Assembly (NCBI GenBank): GCA_050485905.1
Contig: JBJHCH010000034.1
Span: forward strand, 1-28,742
Source: JAWLCA01 sp050485905
Lineage (GTDB): Bacteria; Pseudomonadota; Alphaproteobacteria; Rhodobacterales; Rhodobacteraceae
Reading direction: 5' to 3'
Length of the DNA stretch: 28,742 nt
Below the pieces are notes generated by a model. The model made no database searches and was not told the DNA's origin. It saw only the letters and a list, made by a program, of their open reading frames with translations. Below are positions 1 to 6,954 of the stretch, piece by piece. Every line of letters begins with the position of its first letter. Within the stretch, counting starts at the first letter, position 1. The position numbers were made by a program, and so were the translations under genes.

Positions 1-2
1 GG

Positions 3-575
3 CTCGAGGACGAAAAAGACGGCGTTCGTCTGATGAAGTCGATCCGCGGGCTGGATGCTCTGCTGATGCGGGCGGTCGACAAGGGCATCTTCGGCACCAA
101 GGAGCGATCTGTGATCGACGCGGCAAATCCCACGGGCATCCGTTTGATCGTTGATCAGCAGTTCGACCTAGCCCGCACGGTGCTTGCTCACGGGCTGATT
201 CCGATCATCGAGCCAGAGGTGACTATCTCGATCCCCGACAAGGCGGAAGCGGAGGAGATTCTGCTGAACGAAATCACGCGCTGCCTTGATGACCTGCCCG
301 CAGGCCAGAAGGTGATGCTGAAACTCACGCTGCCAAGCCGGGCGAACCTCTACAAGCCGCTGGTGGATCATCCGGCGGTCATGCGCGTGGTGGCGCTGTC
401 GGGCGGGTATTCGCGCGATGAGGCGAATGCACTCCTCGCGCAGAATACCGGCGTGATCGCAAGTTTCTCGCGCGCCCTGACAGAGGGGCTTTTGGCAGAG
501 CAGCCCGACGCCGAGTTCAATGCCATAATTGCCGCGACAATCGATTCGATCCACGCAGCATCTGTGGCTGGCTGA
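3..575 (+). CDS. fda: Class I fructose-bisphosphate aldolase, 3' part (5' end outside window)
   Basis: The frame is open from the left edge and ends in TGA, giving about 190 C-terminal residues of a glycolytic/gluconeogenic aldolase that cleaves fructose-1,6-bisphosphate to DHAP and glyceraldehyde-3-phosphate through a Schiff base. Family signs are the segment I-I-E-P-E-V-T-I, the strand V-M-L-K-L-T-L-P-S whose lysine is the expected Schiff-base residue, and a late S-G-G-Y motif for phosphate binding. The size suggests the short (about 300 residue) bacterial class I enzyme, with roughly a third missing upstream. An internal ATG at 33 is not the start, because conserved coding sequence continues upstream of it. 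It lies on the same strand as the pyruvate dehydrogenase genes, which fits central carbon metabolism. Confidence 0.88.
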   Translation, partial: LEDEKDGVRLMKSIRGLDALLMRAVDKGIFGTKERSVIDAANPTGIRLIVDQQFDLARTVLAHGLIPIIEPEVTISIPDKAEAEEILLNEITRCLDDLPAGQKVMLKLTLPSRANLYKPLVDHPAVMRVVALSGGYSRDEANALLAQNTGVIASFSRALTEGLLAEQPDAEFNAIIAATIDSIHAASVAG

Positions 576-628
576 TCCGGCGATGGCGTTGCCGCTACGA
601 CACCTAGTGCGGGCGACTACTTAAGGGA

Positions 629-645
629 TTCCCAAAGCTTGGGAA
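629..645. promoter_or_regulatory. Inverted repeat between fda and ftsB-like gene
   Basis: Seven-base arms TTCCCAA and TTGGGAA are separated by AGC. No T-run follows, so this is either a weak terminator or processing hairpin for fda, or a protein-binding site. The sequence does not decide between them. Confidence 0.35.
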
Positions 646-664
646 CTATGCGAATCTGATGACA

Positions 665-683
665 GTCGCCAGTAAGAGGCGAC
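665..683 (+). promoter_or_regulatory. Hairpin covering the ribosome binding site of the ftsB-like gene
   Basis: GTCGCC (665-670) and GGCGAC (678-683) form a perfect 6-bp stem with a 7-nt loop. The purine-rich AAGAGG that would serve as Shine-Dalgarno for the GTG at 684 lies in the loop and the 3' arm. The hairpin could damp translation from that GTG, or mean that the ATG at 705 is used instead. Confidence 0.3.
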
Positions 684-1007
684 GTGGCAGATGGGCAGAC
701 AGGCATGGGCAGCCAGCGCAAGGGGCCGACTCTATTTGCGTTACTCTTTCTTTCGGTCTGCCTGACGCTGGGTGGATACTTCACCTTTGCCGCCGTTCAG
801 GGTGATCATGGCGTGCTCAGGAGGGTGCAGACTCTGGCGGAGGTCGCGCAGTTGCGAAGCGAGCGCGACCGTCTGGCGGCCGAACTGGCTGAGATGCAGA
901 ACCGCAATCGCAGGCTGTCGGACGATCACCTGGATCTCGACCTGCTGGACGAACAGGCGCGCGATGTGCTGGGTCTGATCCGGATGGACGAACTGGTCAT
1001 CCGCTGA
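684..1007 (+). CDS. ftsB: FtsB/DivIC-like septum formation initiator
   Basis: A 107-residue (from GTG) bitopic membrane protein. It has a short polar N-terminus, one hydrophobic helix at about residues 16-38, and then a heptad-like coiled coil from about 46 to 80 rich in L, E and R. It ends with a D-L-L-D-E-Q-A-R motif followed by a leucine/glycine turn typical of alphaproteobacterial FtsB/DivIC proteins. In the family this protein bridges FtsL and FtsQ in the divisome. Two starts are possible: GTG 684, with AAGAGG four bases upstream, or ATG 705, which gives 100 residues and keeps the membrane helix. Position directly before pdhA is a familiar alphaproteobacterial arrangement. A separate promoter appears between the two genes, so they need not be co-transcribed. 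Confidence 0.82.
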   Translation: MADGQTGMGSQRKGPTLFALLFLSVCLTLGGYFTFAAVQGDHGVLRRVQTLAEVAQLRSERDRLAAELAEMQNRNRRLSDDHLDLDLLDEQARDVLGLIRMDELVIR

Positions 1008-1023
1008 GGGCGCAAATTCGCCT

Positions 1024-1052
1024 TTGCCCTTCCTTTCGCGATCCGCTATAAG
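1024..1052 (+). promoter_or_regulatory. Predicted sigma-70 promoter of the pdh operon
   Basis: TTGCCC at 1024-1029 (-35, 4/6 to consensus) and TATAAG at 1047-1052 (-10, 5/6) are separated by 17 bases. A start near 1059 would leave a leader of about 40 bases before pdhA. Found by eye; not tested. Confidence 0.45.
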
Positions 1053-1072
1053 ATAGTTCAGCATTAAACTAT
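1053..1072. promoter_or_regulatory. Dyad just downstream of the pdh -10 element
   Basis: ATAGTT (1053-1058) and AACTAT (1067-1072) are separated by 8 bases and span the predicted transcription start. The placement suits a repressor operator. It does not look like the enterobacterial PdhR box. Confidence 0.3.
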
Positions 1073-1098
1073 TTACGTTGCGACGGGGGGAGCGCACC

Positions 1099-2121
1099 AT
1101 GGCCGCACGCAGGGCAGCCCAGAAACCGGCTGCGAAATCAAACGTCTCCAAGGACGAACTGCTGAAATATTACCGCGAGATGCTGCTGATCCGCCGATTC
1201 GAGGAAAAGGCCGGTCAGCTTTACGGCATGGGCCTGATCGGCGGTTTCTGTCACCTCTACATCGGTCAGGAAGCGGTCGTCGTCGGGCTGGAGGCTGCGG
1301 CCGATGAGGGCGACAAGCGCATCACCAGCTACCGCGATCACGGGCACATGCTGGCCTGCGGCATGGACCCGAAGGGCGTGATGGCCGAGCTGACCGGGCG
1401 CGAAGGCGGCTATTCCAAGGGCAAGGGCGGCTCGATGCACATGTTCTCGAAGGAGCGCCACTTCTACGGCGGCCACGGGATTGTCGGTGCGCAGGTGCCG
1501 CTGGGGGCCGGGCTGGCATTCGCCGACAAGTATCTGGGCAACGACCGCGTGACCTTCGCCTATTTCGGCGATGGGGCGGCGAACCAGGGTCAGGTATACG
1601 AGACCTACAACATGGCGGAGCTTTGGAACCTGCCGGTCGTCTTCGTGATCGAGAACAACCAGTACGCCATGGGCACCAGCATGAAGCGGTCCACCAAATC
1701 ACCCAGCCTGTGGGAACGCGGTGCCGCCTACGGGATCAAGGGCGAGGCTGTCGACGGTATGGACGTGCTGGCGGTGAAGGCGGCGGGCGAGAAGGCCGTG
1801 GCGGCCTGTCGTGCCGGCCAAGGCCCGTATATTCTTGAAATGATGACCTATCGCTACCGCGGCCATTCGATGTCCGACCCGGCGAAGTATCGCACCCGTG
1901 AAGAGGTGCAGAAGATGCGAGAAGAGAAGGACGCGATCGAGCATGTCCGCGACCTGCTGCTGACCGGGGATCTTGCAACCGATGACGACCTGAAGGCCAT
2001 CGACCGCGAGATCAAGGAGATCGTGAACGAAAGCGCCGAGTTCGCCAAGGAAAGCCCCGAGCCGGACCTGTCCGAGCTGTGGACCGACATCTACGCCAGC
2101 GAAGTTCCGCAGGAAGCCTGA
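1099..2121 (+). CDS. pdhA: Pyruvate dehydrogenase E1 component, alpha subunit
   Basis: With the beta subunit it forms the thiamine-diphosphate E1 enzyme that decarboxylates pyruvate and passes the acetyl group to lipoyl-E2. The 340-residue product has the ThDP/Mg motif starting G157-D158-G159 and closing with N186-N187. It also carries the Y-R-G-H-S-M-S-D-P loop (about 252-260) equivalent to the phosphorylation loop of mitochondrial E1-alpha. The basic, alanine-rich N-terminus before residue 16 is usual for this family. ATG 1099 is chosen because GGGGGAGCG precedes it at proper spacing and similarity starts soon after; an upstream in-frame start at 1078 adds only seven residues. It is first in the pdhA-pdhB-DUF5076-pdhC operon, with a 14-base gap to pdhB. 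The heterodimeric E1 is the alphaproteobacterial/mitochondrial type. Confidence 0.95.
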   Translation: MAARRAAQKPAAKSNVSKDELLKYYREMLLIRRFEEKAGQLYGMGLIGGFCHLYIGQEAVVVGLEAAADEGDKRITSYRDHGHMLACGMDPKGVMAELTGREGGYSKGKGGSMHMFSKERHFYGGHGIVGAQVPLGAGLAFADKYLGNDRVTFAYFGDGAANQGQVYETYNMAELWNLPVVFVIENNQYAMGTSMKRSTKSPSLWERGAAYGIKGEAVDGMDVLAVKAAGEKAVAACRAGQGPYILEMMTYRYRGHSMSDPAKYRTREEVQKMREEKDAIEHVRDLLLTGDLATDDDLKAIDREIKEIVNESAEFAKESPEPDLSELWTDIYASEVPQEA

Positions 2122-2135
2122 GGGGGAGAGAGACG

Positions 2136-2393
2136 ATGGCAACCGAGATCCTGATGCCCGCCCTGTCCCCCACCATGGAAGAGGGCACGCTGGCGAAATG
2201 GCTTGTGAAGGAGGGTGACGAGGTCACATCCGGCATGATCCTGGCCGAGATCGAGACCGACAAGGCGACGATGGAGTTCGAAGCGGTGGACGAGGGCACC
2301 GTCGGAAAGATCCTTGTCGATGAGGGTACCAGTGGCGTGAAGGTCAATACGCCGATCGCGATTCTGATTGAAGAAGGCGAAAGCGTCGAGGAT
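2136..2393 (+). repeat. Lipoyl-domain repeat, copy 1 (in pdhB)
   Basis: The first 86 codons of pdhB match the first 86 codons of pdhC at 76 positions, with long stretches of near-identical DNA. Most base changes are at third positions. The second copy is at 3783-4040. Confidence 0.9.
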
Positions 2394-3518
2394 GCGAAGC
2401 CGAAGGCTGCAGCGAAATCCGACGAGAAACCTGCCGAAAAGGATGAGGCCAAGGGTGGGGGCACCCCAGCACCCGTTGCACAAGCCCCCGCCGCGCCGAG
2501 GGTGGACCAGAGCCCGGACTGGCCCGAGGGCACCGAGTTGAAATCGCAGACCGTGCGCGAGGCGCTGCGCGACGCCATGGCCGAGGAGATGCGGCGCGAG
2601 GAAACCGTCTTCCTCATGGGAGAGGAAGTCGGGGAATATCAGGGCGCCTACAAGATCAGCCAGGGGCTGCTGGACGAGTTCGGCCCGCGCAGGGTCGTTG
2701 ACACGCCGATCACCGAGCATGGCTTTGCGGGTATCGCAGTCGGTGCGGCCTTTGGCGGCCTGCGCCCGATCGTGGAGTTCATGACCTTCAACTTCGCCAT
2801 GCAGGCGATGGACCAGATCATAAACTCGGCTGCCAAGACGCTTTACATGTCGGGCGGGCAGATGGGCTGCCCCATCGTGTTCCGCGGCCCGAACGGCGCG
2901 GCCGCCCGAGTCGCGGCGCAGCACAGCCAGGACTATGCTGCATGGTTCATGCAAATCCCCGGGCTGAAAGTCGCGATGCCCTATTCGGCGGCCGACGCGA
3001 AGGGCCTGCTGAAATCCGCGATCCGCGATGCGAATCCGGTGATCTTCCTGGAGAACGAAATCCTTTACGGCAAATCCTTTGATGTGCCGGTGCTGGACGA
3101 CTTCACCGTCCCCTTCGGCAAGGCCAAGATCTGGCGCGAGGGCAAGGATGTCACAATCGTCAGCTTCGGCATCGGGATGACCTACGCGCTTCAGGCTGCC
3201 GAAAAGCTGGCCGAAGACGGGATCGATGCCGAGGTGCTGGACCTGCGCACGATCCGGCCAATGGATACGGACGCCATTATCGCATCGGTCATGAAGACAA
3301 ACCGCTGTGTCACGGTCGAGGAGGGCTGGCCGCAGGGCTCGGTCGGTGGCTACATCAGTTCCGTCCTGATGCAGCAGGCGTTCGACTATCTCGATGCGCC
3401 TGTCATCACCCTGACCGGCAAGGACGTGCCGATGCCCTATGCGGCGAACCTGGAAAAGCTCGCGCTGGTGACCACCGACGAGGTGGTCGAGGCGGTGCGC
3501 CAGATCACCTACCGGTGA
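2136..3518 (+). CDS. pdhB: Pyruvate dehydrogenase E1 component, beta subunit with N-terminal lipoyl domain
   Basis: A 460-residue protein. Residues 1-80 are a biotinyl/lipoyl domain with the lipoylation site E-T-D-K43-A. A linker rich in A, K, P and E follows (about 85-135). Then comes a transketolase-like pyrimidine-binding and C-terminal E1-beta body, with segments such as D-T-P-I-T-E-H-G-F-A-G and G-P-N-G-A-A-A-R-V-A-A-Q-H-S. The start at ATG 2136 follows AGGGGGAGAGAG; an upstream frame extension overlaps pdhA and is not similar to the family. Ordinary E1-beta is about 330 residues, so the extra length is the lipoyl domain, a fusion known from several alphaproteobacteria. The domain is 76/86 identical by eye to that of the E2 subunit encoded downstream. 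Its stop overlaps a GTG start of the next gene. Confidence 0.95.
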   Translation: MATEILMPALSPTMEEGTLAKWLVKEGDEVTSGMILAEIETDKATMEFEAVDEGTVGKILVDEGTSGVKVNTPIAILIEEGESVEDAKPKAAAKSDEKPAEKDEAKGGGTPAPVAQAPAAPRVDQSPDWPEGTELKSQTVREALRDAMAEEMRREETVFLMGEEVGEYQGAYKISQGLLDEFGPRRVVDTPITEHGFAGIAVGAAFGGLRPIVEFMTFNFAMQAMDQIINSAAKTLYMSGGQMGCPIVFRGPNGAAARVAAQHSQDYAAWFMQIPGLKVAMPYSAADAKGLLKSAIRDANPVIFLENEILYGKSFDVPVLDDFTVPFGKAKIWREGKDVTIVSFGIGMTYALQAAEKLAEDGIDAEVLDLRTIRPMDTDAIIASVMKTNRCVTVEEGWPQGSVGGYISSVLMQQAFDYLDAPVITLTGKDVPMPYAANLEKLALVTTDEVVEAVRQITYR

Positions 3519-3781
3519 GCGGGATGCAGGTTCTGGGACGGGATGCTGAGCGAATGGCCTATCGCGTGGCCGTGACGGTAAATGGCGAAAAGGTCGTTGG
3601 GCTGGTGCCTGACGATGTGATTTCGAACACGATGCGACTGACTGGCGGTGCCGGTCATCAGCGCGCCTACGAATGGATCGCGGACCGGGCGGCCGGACTT
3701 GAACGCGCCATCGCCGCCAAGCATCGCGGCGACCGGGTGCGGGCGCCGTTCGACCGCATCGTTCTGTCCGAGGAGAACTGA
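3515..3781 (+). CDS. Small conserved protein, DUF5076-like, within the pdh operon
   Basis: An 88-residue soluble protein without signal peptide, membrane segment or cysteine. The function is not known. From memory it resembles the DUF5076 group of short alphaproteobacterial proteins. Visible features are a central segment V-A-V-T-V-N-G-E-K-V-V-G-L-V-P-D (about 17-32) and an amphipathic helix ending in R-A-P-F-D-R-I. The GTG at 3515 overlaps the pdhB stop as GTGA, which suggests translational coupling; ATG 3524 is an alternative that drops three residues. Its TGA is one base before the pdhC start. This tight fit between the E1-beta and E2 genes suggests a role tied to the pyruvate dehydrogenase complex, such as assembly, lipoylation or regulation. 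That role is inference only. Confidence 0.75.
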   Translation: MSGMQVLGRDAERMAYRVAVTVNGEKVVGLVPDDVISNTMRLTGGAGHQRAYEWIADRAAGLERAIAAKHRGDRVRAPFDRIVLSEEN

Positions 3782-3782
3782 C

Positions 3783-4040
3783 ATGCCGACGGAAATCCTG
3801 ATGCCCGCCCTATCGCCCACGATGGAAGAGGGCACGCTGGCGAAATGGCTGGTCAAGGAGGGCGACACGGTCGCCTCGGGCGACATTCTGGCCGAGATCG
3901 AGACCGACAAAGCGACGATGGAATTCGAAGCCGTCGATGAGGGCACGGTCGGCAAGATCCTTGTCGCCGAGGGTACCAGCGGGGTGAAGGTCAACACGCC
4001 GATCGCCGTCCTGCTGGAAGACGGCGAGAGCGCCGACGAT
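3783..4040 (+). repeat. Lipoyl-domain repeat, copy 2 (in pdhC)
   Basis: Partner of the copy at 2136-2393. It is a direct repeat about 1.65 kb apart encoding nearly the same lipoyl domain. Homologous recombination between the copies would delete the E1-beta body and the DUF5076 gene. Confidence 0.9.
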
Positions 4041-5108
4041 CTTGGCAAGGCGAAAGCCGCCGAGCCGAAGAAGACCGAACCTGCGGAAGAAGAAAAGGCA
4101 CCGAAGCCCGCAGCTTCGGGCGATTCCCCGGCGAAAAGCAAGGCACCGTCCAGCAGTTCCGATGCAGACGGCAAGCGCATCTTCGCCTCGCCGCTTGCCC
4201 GCAGGATCGCGGCGGACAAGGGGCTCGATCTGGCGCAGATCAAGGGATCGGGCCCGAACGGCCGGATCGTGAAGGCCGATGTCGAAACGGCCCAACCCGG
4301 CACCACGGCGGCACCTGCTGCCGAGAAGCCGGCGGCCAAATCGGTCGCACCCGCGGCGGCGGCTTCCATGCCCAGTGGCCCGTCGGCAGATGCGGTCGCG
4401 CGGATGTATCAGGATCGGGACTACACCGAGGTGGCGCTGGACGGTATGCGGCGCACCATCGCCGCCCGCCTGACCGAGGCCAAACAGACCATCCCGCATT
4501 TCTATCTGCGCAGAGAGGTCCAGCTGGATGCGCTGATGGCGTTCCGGGCACAATTGAACAAGCAGGTCGAAGCCCGCGGCGTGAAGCTCAGCGTCAACGA
4601 TTTCATCATCAAGGCCTGCGCCATGGCGCTACAGGCCTGCCCGGACGGCAACGCGGTCTGGGCCGGGGATCGCATCCTGAAGATGAAATCCTCTGACGTC
4701 GCGGTTGCCGTCGCGGTCGAGGGGGGGCTTTTTACCCCGGTCATCAAGGACGCGCAGCAGAAATCGCTGTCGGCGCTATCGGCCGAAATGAAGGATCTCG
4801 CGGGCCGGGCGCGGAACAAAAAGCTCGCGCCGCATGAATATATCGGCGGGTCTATGGCGATCTCCAACCTCGGGATGTTCGGGATCGAGAACTTCGACGC
4901 TGTCATCAACCCGCCACACGGGTCGATCCTCGCGGTTGGTGCCGGCATCAAGAAGCCTGTGGTCGGGACCGATGGCGAGTTGAAGGTGGCCACCGTGATG
5001 TCGATGACGCTATCAGTCGATCACCGGGTGATCGACGGCGCGCTTGGGGCGCAGATGCTTCAGGCGATCATCGACAACCTGGAAAACCCGATGGCGATGC
5101 TCGCCTGA
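3783..5108 (+). CDS. pdhC: Pyruvate dehydrogenase E2, dihydrolipoamide acetyltransferase
   Basis: Transfers the acetyl group from lipoyl-lysine to CoA and forms the core of the complex. The 441 residues contain an N-terminal lipoyl domain (1-80, lipoyl K43). An acidic A/P/K/E-rich linker follows, then the peripheral-subunit-binding domain at about 132-168 (R-I-F-A-S-P-L-A-R-R...G-S-G-P-N-G-R-I). A second A/P-rich linker leads to the 2-oxoacid acyltransferase domain from about 205 to the end. The catalytic D-H414-R-V-I-D418-G-A motif is present. GAGGAG precedes ATG 3783; the much longer frame upstream is read-through over the previous gene. No E3 (lpd) follows, so lipoamide dehydrogenase must be encoded elsewhere. 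A perfect hairpin ends the operon. Confidence 0.95.
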   Translation: MPTEILMPALSPTMEEGTLAKWLVKEGDTVASGDILAEIETDKATMEFEAVDEGTVGKILVAEGTSGVKVNTPIAVLLEDGESADDLGKAKAAEPKKTEPAEEEKAPKPAASGDSPAKSKAPSSSSDADGKRIFASPLARRIAADKGLDLAQIKGSGPNGRIVKADVETAQPGTTAAPAAEKPAAKSVAPAAAASMPSGPSADAVARMYQDRDYTEVALDGMRRTIAARLTEAKQTIPHFYLRREVQLDALMAFRAQLNKQVEARGVKLSVNDFIIKACAMALQACPDGNAVWAGDRILKMKSSDVAVAVAVEGGLFTPVIKDAQQKSLSALSAEMKDLAGRARNKKLAPHEYIGGSMAISNLGMFGIENFDAVINPPHGSILAVGAGIKKPVVGTDGELKVATVMSMTLSVDHRVIDGALGAQMLQAIIDNLENPMAMLA

Positions 5109-5109
5109 C

Positions 5110-5143
5110 ACAAAGTAGGGGACCACTCGGCCCCCTACTTTGT
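5110..5143. terminator. Bidirectional hairpin between pdhC and rnd
   Basis: Perfect 12-bp arms ACAAAGTAGGGG and CCCCTACTTTGT flank a 10-base loop between two converging genes. There is no long T-tract, although the 3' arm ends CTTTGT on either strand. The right arm overlaps the last codons and TAG stop of rnd (5135-5137). Confidence 0.75.
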
Positions 5144-6295
5144 CAGCGAAACGACCCTGACCTTTGCGCCCTTCGCCGAGAGTGCAATCTCTCCTCGGCA
5201 CAGCCGCAGGGCATCGTCGCCAAATGCCTCAGCGCGCCATCCGCGCAGTGCAGGAACGTCGCGGTCGCCCGCAGCAATCGCATCCAGATCGGCCGACGAG
5301 GCGATCAGCTTTGCCGCGACGCCGGTTTCCTGAGTCTTTGCCTTCAGCAGAACGCGAAGGAGGTCGGCCAAGGCGCCGTTAACCTGCACCTGATCGCGCT
5401 CTGCCTCGACCTTGAGGTGTGTCTCCGGTGGCGCCGCCAGCCCGGCCTTTACCGCCGCCAGAATTCCCTCGGCGATCTCTCCCCGCCGGGCCTCGCGCAG
5501 CAGCAGACGCGACCGCCCGAGGTCTTCCTGGCTGGCGGGCTTGGTCGAGACCAGTTCGAGCAGCGCATCATCCTTGAACACCCTGTTGCGCGGGATGTCG
5601 CGCGACTGGGCATATTCCTCGCGGAACCGCGCAAGCTCTCGAGCAATGGCAAGGAACCGCCCCGACTGGGTGCGCGTCTTCAGCCGCTGCCATGCCTCTT
5701 CCGGACGAACAATGTAGGTTTCGGGATTGGTCAGTGTCGCAAGTTCCTCTTCGACCCAGCGCGTGCGGCCCGTCGCCTCCAGTTCCGCGGCAAGCGACTC
5801 ATAGATCACCCGCAGATGAGTCACGTCGGCCAGCGCATAGGTCTTCTGGTCCTCGGACAGCGGACGGCGCGACCAGTCGGTAAAGCGCGAGGTCTTGTCC
5901 AGCGGCGCGCGCGCGATCTTGCGCACCAGCGTCTCGTAACCGACCTGATCGCCGAAGCCGCAGACCATCGCGGCCACCTGCGTGTCGAACAACGGCTGCG
6001 GGATCACCTTGCCGTCCACATAGAATATCTCTAGATCCTGCCGCGCCGCGTGAAACACCTTCACTGTCCCCTCGTACCGCAGAAGATCGTAGAGCGGTTC
6101 GAGCGACAGGCCTTCGGCCAGCGGATCGACCAGAACAGCCTCGCCGGTCTTTCCCGGCAGCGCCAGTTGCACTAGGCAGAGCTTGGCATAGTAGGTCCGT
6201 TCGCGCAGGAATTCGGTATCGACCGTGACGTATGGCACAGCCTTCGCCGCAGTACAGAACTCCGCGAGTTCCTCGGTCGTGGTCAGTGTTCTCAT
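5135..6295 (-). CDS. rnd: Ribonuclease D
   Basis: A 3'-5' exoribonuclease that trims precursors of tRNA and other stable RNAs. The 386-residue product has the full DEDDy active site: D26-x-E28 in T-V-D-T-E-F, D87 in F-H-A-A-R-Q-D, and Y153/D157 in Y-A-L-A-D-V. These are in near register with the E. coli enzyme. An HRDC-type helical RNA-binding region follows at about 205-290, and a further C-terminal helical part completes the usual length. The start is ATG 6295; the ribosome binding site is weak, but no better in-frame start lies between it and the exonuclease motif. It converges on pdhC, and its 3' end lies in the shared terminator hairpin. It is 68 bases downstream of purN on the same strand. 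Confidence 0.93.
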   Translation of the reverse strand: MRTLTTTEELAEFCTAAKAVPYVTVDTEFLRERTYYAKLCLVQLALPGKTGEAVLVDPLAEGLSLEPLYDLLRYEGTVKVFHAARQDLEIFYVDGKVIPQPLFDTQVAAMVCGFGDQVGYETLVRKIARAPLDKTSRFTDWSRRPLSEDQKTYALADVTHLRVIYESLAAELEATGRTRWVEEELATLTNPETYIVRPEEAWQRLKTRTQSGRFLAIARELARFREEYAQSRDIPRNRVFKDDALLELVSTKPASQEDLGRSRLLLREARRGEIAEGILAAVKAGLAAPPETHLKVEAERDQVQVNGALADLLRVLLKAKTQETGVAAKLIASSADLDAIAAGDRDVPALRGWRAEAFGDDALRLCRGEIALSAKGAKVRVVSLTK

Positions 6296-6363
6296 GGGTG
6301 GTCGGGTCCGGTTTTCGACTCGGCCGTATTAGGCAAATCGCGCGATGAAGTGAACCCCGCGGG

Positions 6364-6954
6364 TCAGGGCAACCAGATCGGCCGGCGATCGCCCGCAGCG
6401 AACCTGCGCAGCACGGCCGGATAGAGCCGGTGCTCCATCGGCAGGACGCGGGCGGCAAGGGTCTCGGGCGTATCGCCGGGCAGGATCCGTACCCGCGCCT
6501 GCCCCAGGATCGGCCCATCGTCGAGTTCCGCCGTCACCTCATGCACGGTGCAGCCGGCCTCGGCATCGCCCGCCTCCAGCGCGCGGCGGTGGGTGTGCAG
6601 GCCGCGATACTTTGGCAGTAGCGAGGGGTGGATGTTTAGCATTCGACCGGCGAACCGCCCGACGACGTTCGCGGTCAGAACCCTCATGAAACCGGCAAGA
6701 CACAGGATATCGGGTGCGGCTTGCAGAAGTGGGCGCAGGAGTTCTGCTTCAAATGCCGCCCGATCAGCCGCGAAACGCCGATGATCGACCGCAACCGTGG
6801 CGATCCCCTGCCCCGCAGCCCAGTCCAGCCCCGCAGCGCCGGGATCGTTCGACGCGACCAGCACGCAGCGTGCCGGGTGGTCGCCGGTCATAGACGCGAC
6901 AAGCGCGCGCATGTTCGATCCGCCACCCGAGATCAGAATCGCGACGCGCTTCAA
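6364..6954 (-). CDS. purN: Phosphoribosylglycinamide formyltransferase
   Basis: Transfers a formyl group from 10-formyltetrahydrofolate to GAR, the third step of de novo purine synthesis. The 196-residue protein starts with the phosphate-binding loop S-G-G-G-S-N (about 9-14). It has the catalytic set N107 and H109 in N-I-H-P-S-L-L-P, and D145 in E-L-D-D-G-P, matching N106/H108/D144 of the E. coli enzyme. Its ATG overlaps the purM stop as ATGA, so translation is probably coupled to purM, the next step of the pathway. No oddities. Confidence 0.95.
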   Translation of the reverse strand: MKRVAILISGGGSNMRALVASMTGDHPARCVLVASNDPGAAGLDWAAGQGIATVAVDHRRFAADRAAFEAELLRPLLQAAPDILCLAGFMRVLTANVVGRFAGRMLNIHPSLLPKYRGLHTHRRALEAGDAEAGCTVHEVTAELDDGPILGQARVRILPGDTPETLAARVLPMEHRLYPAVLRRFAAGDRRPIWLP

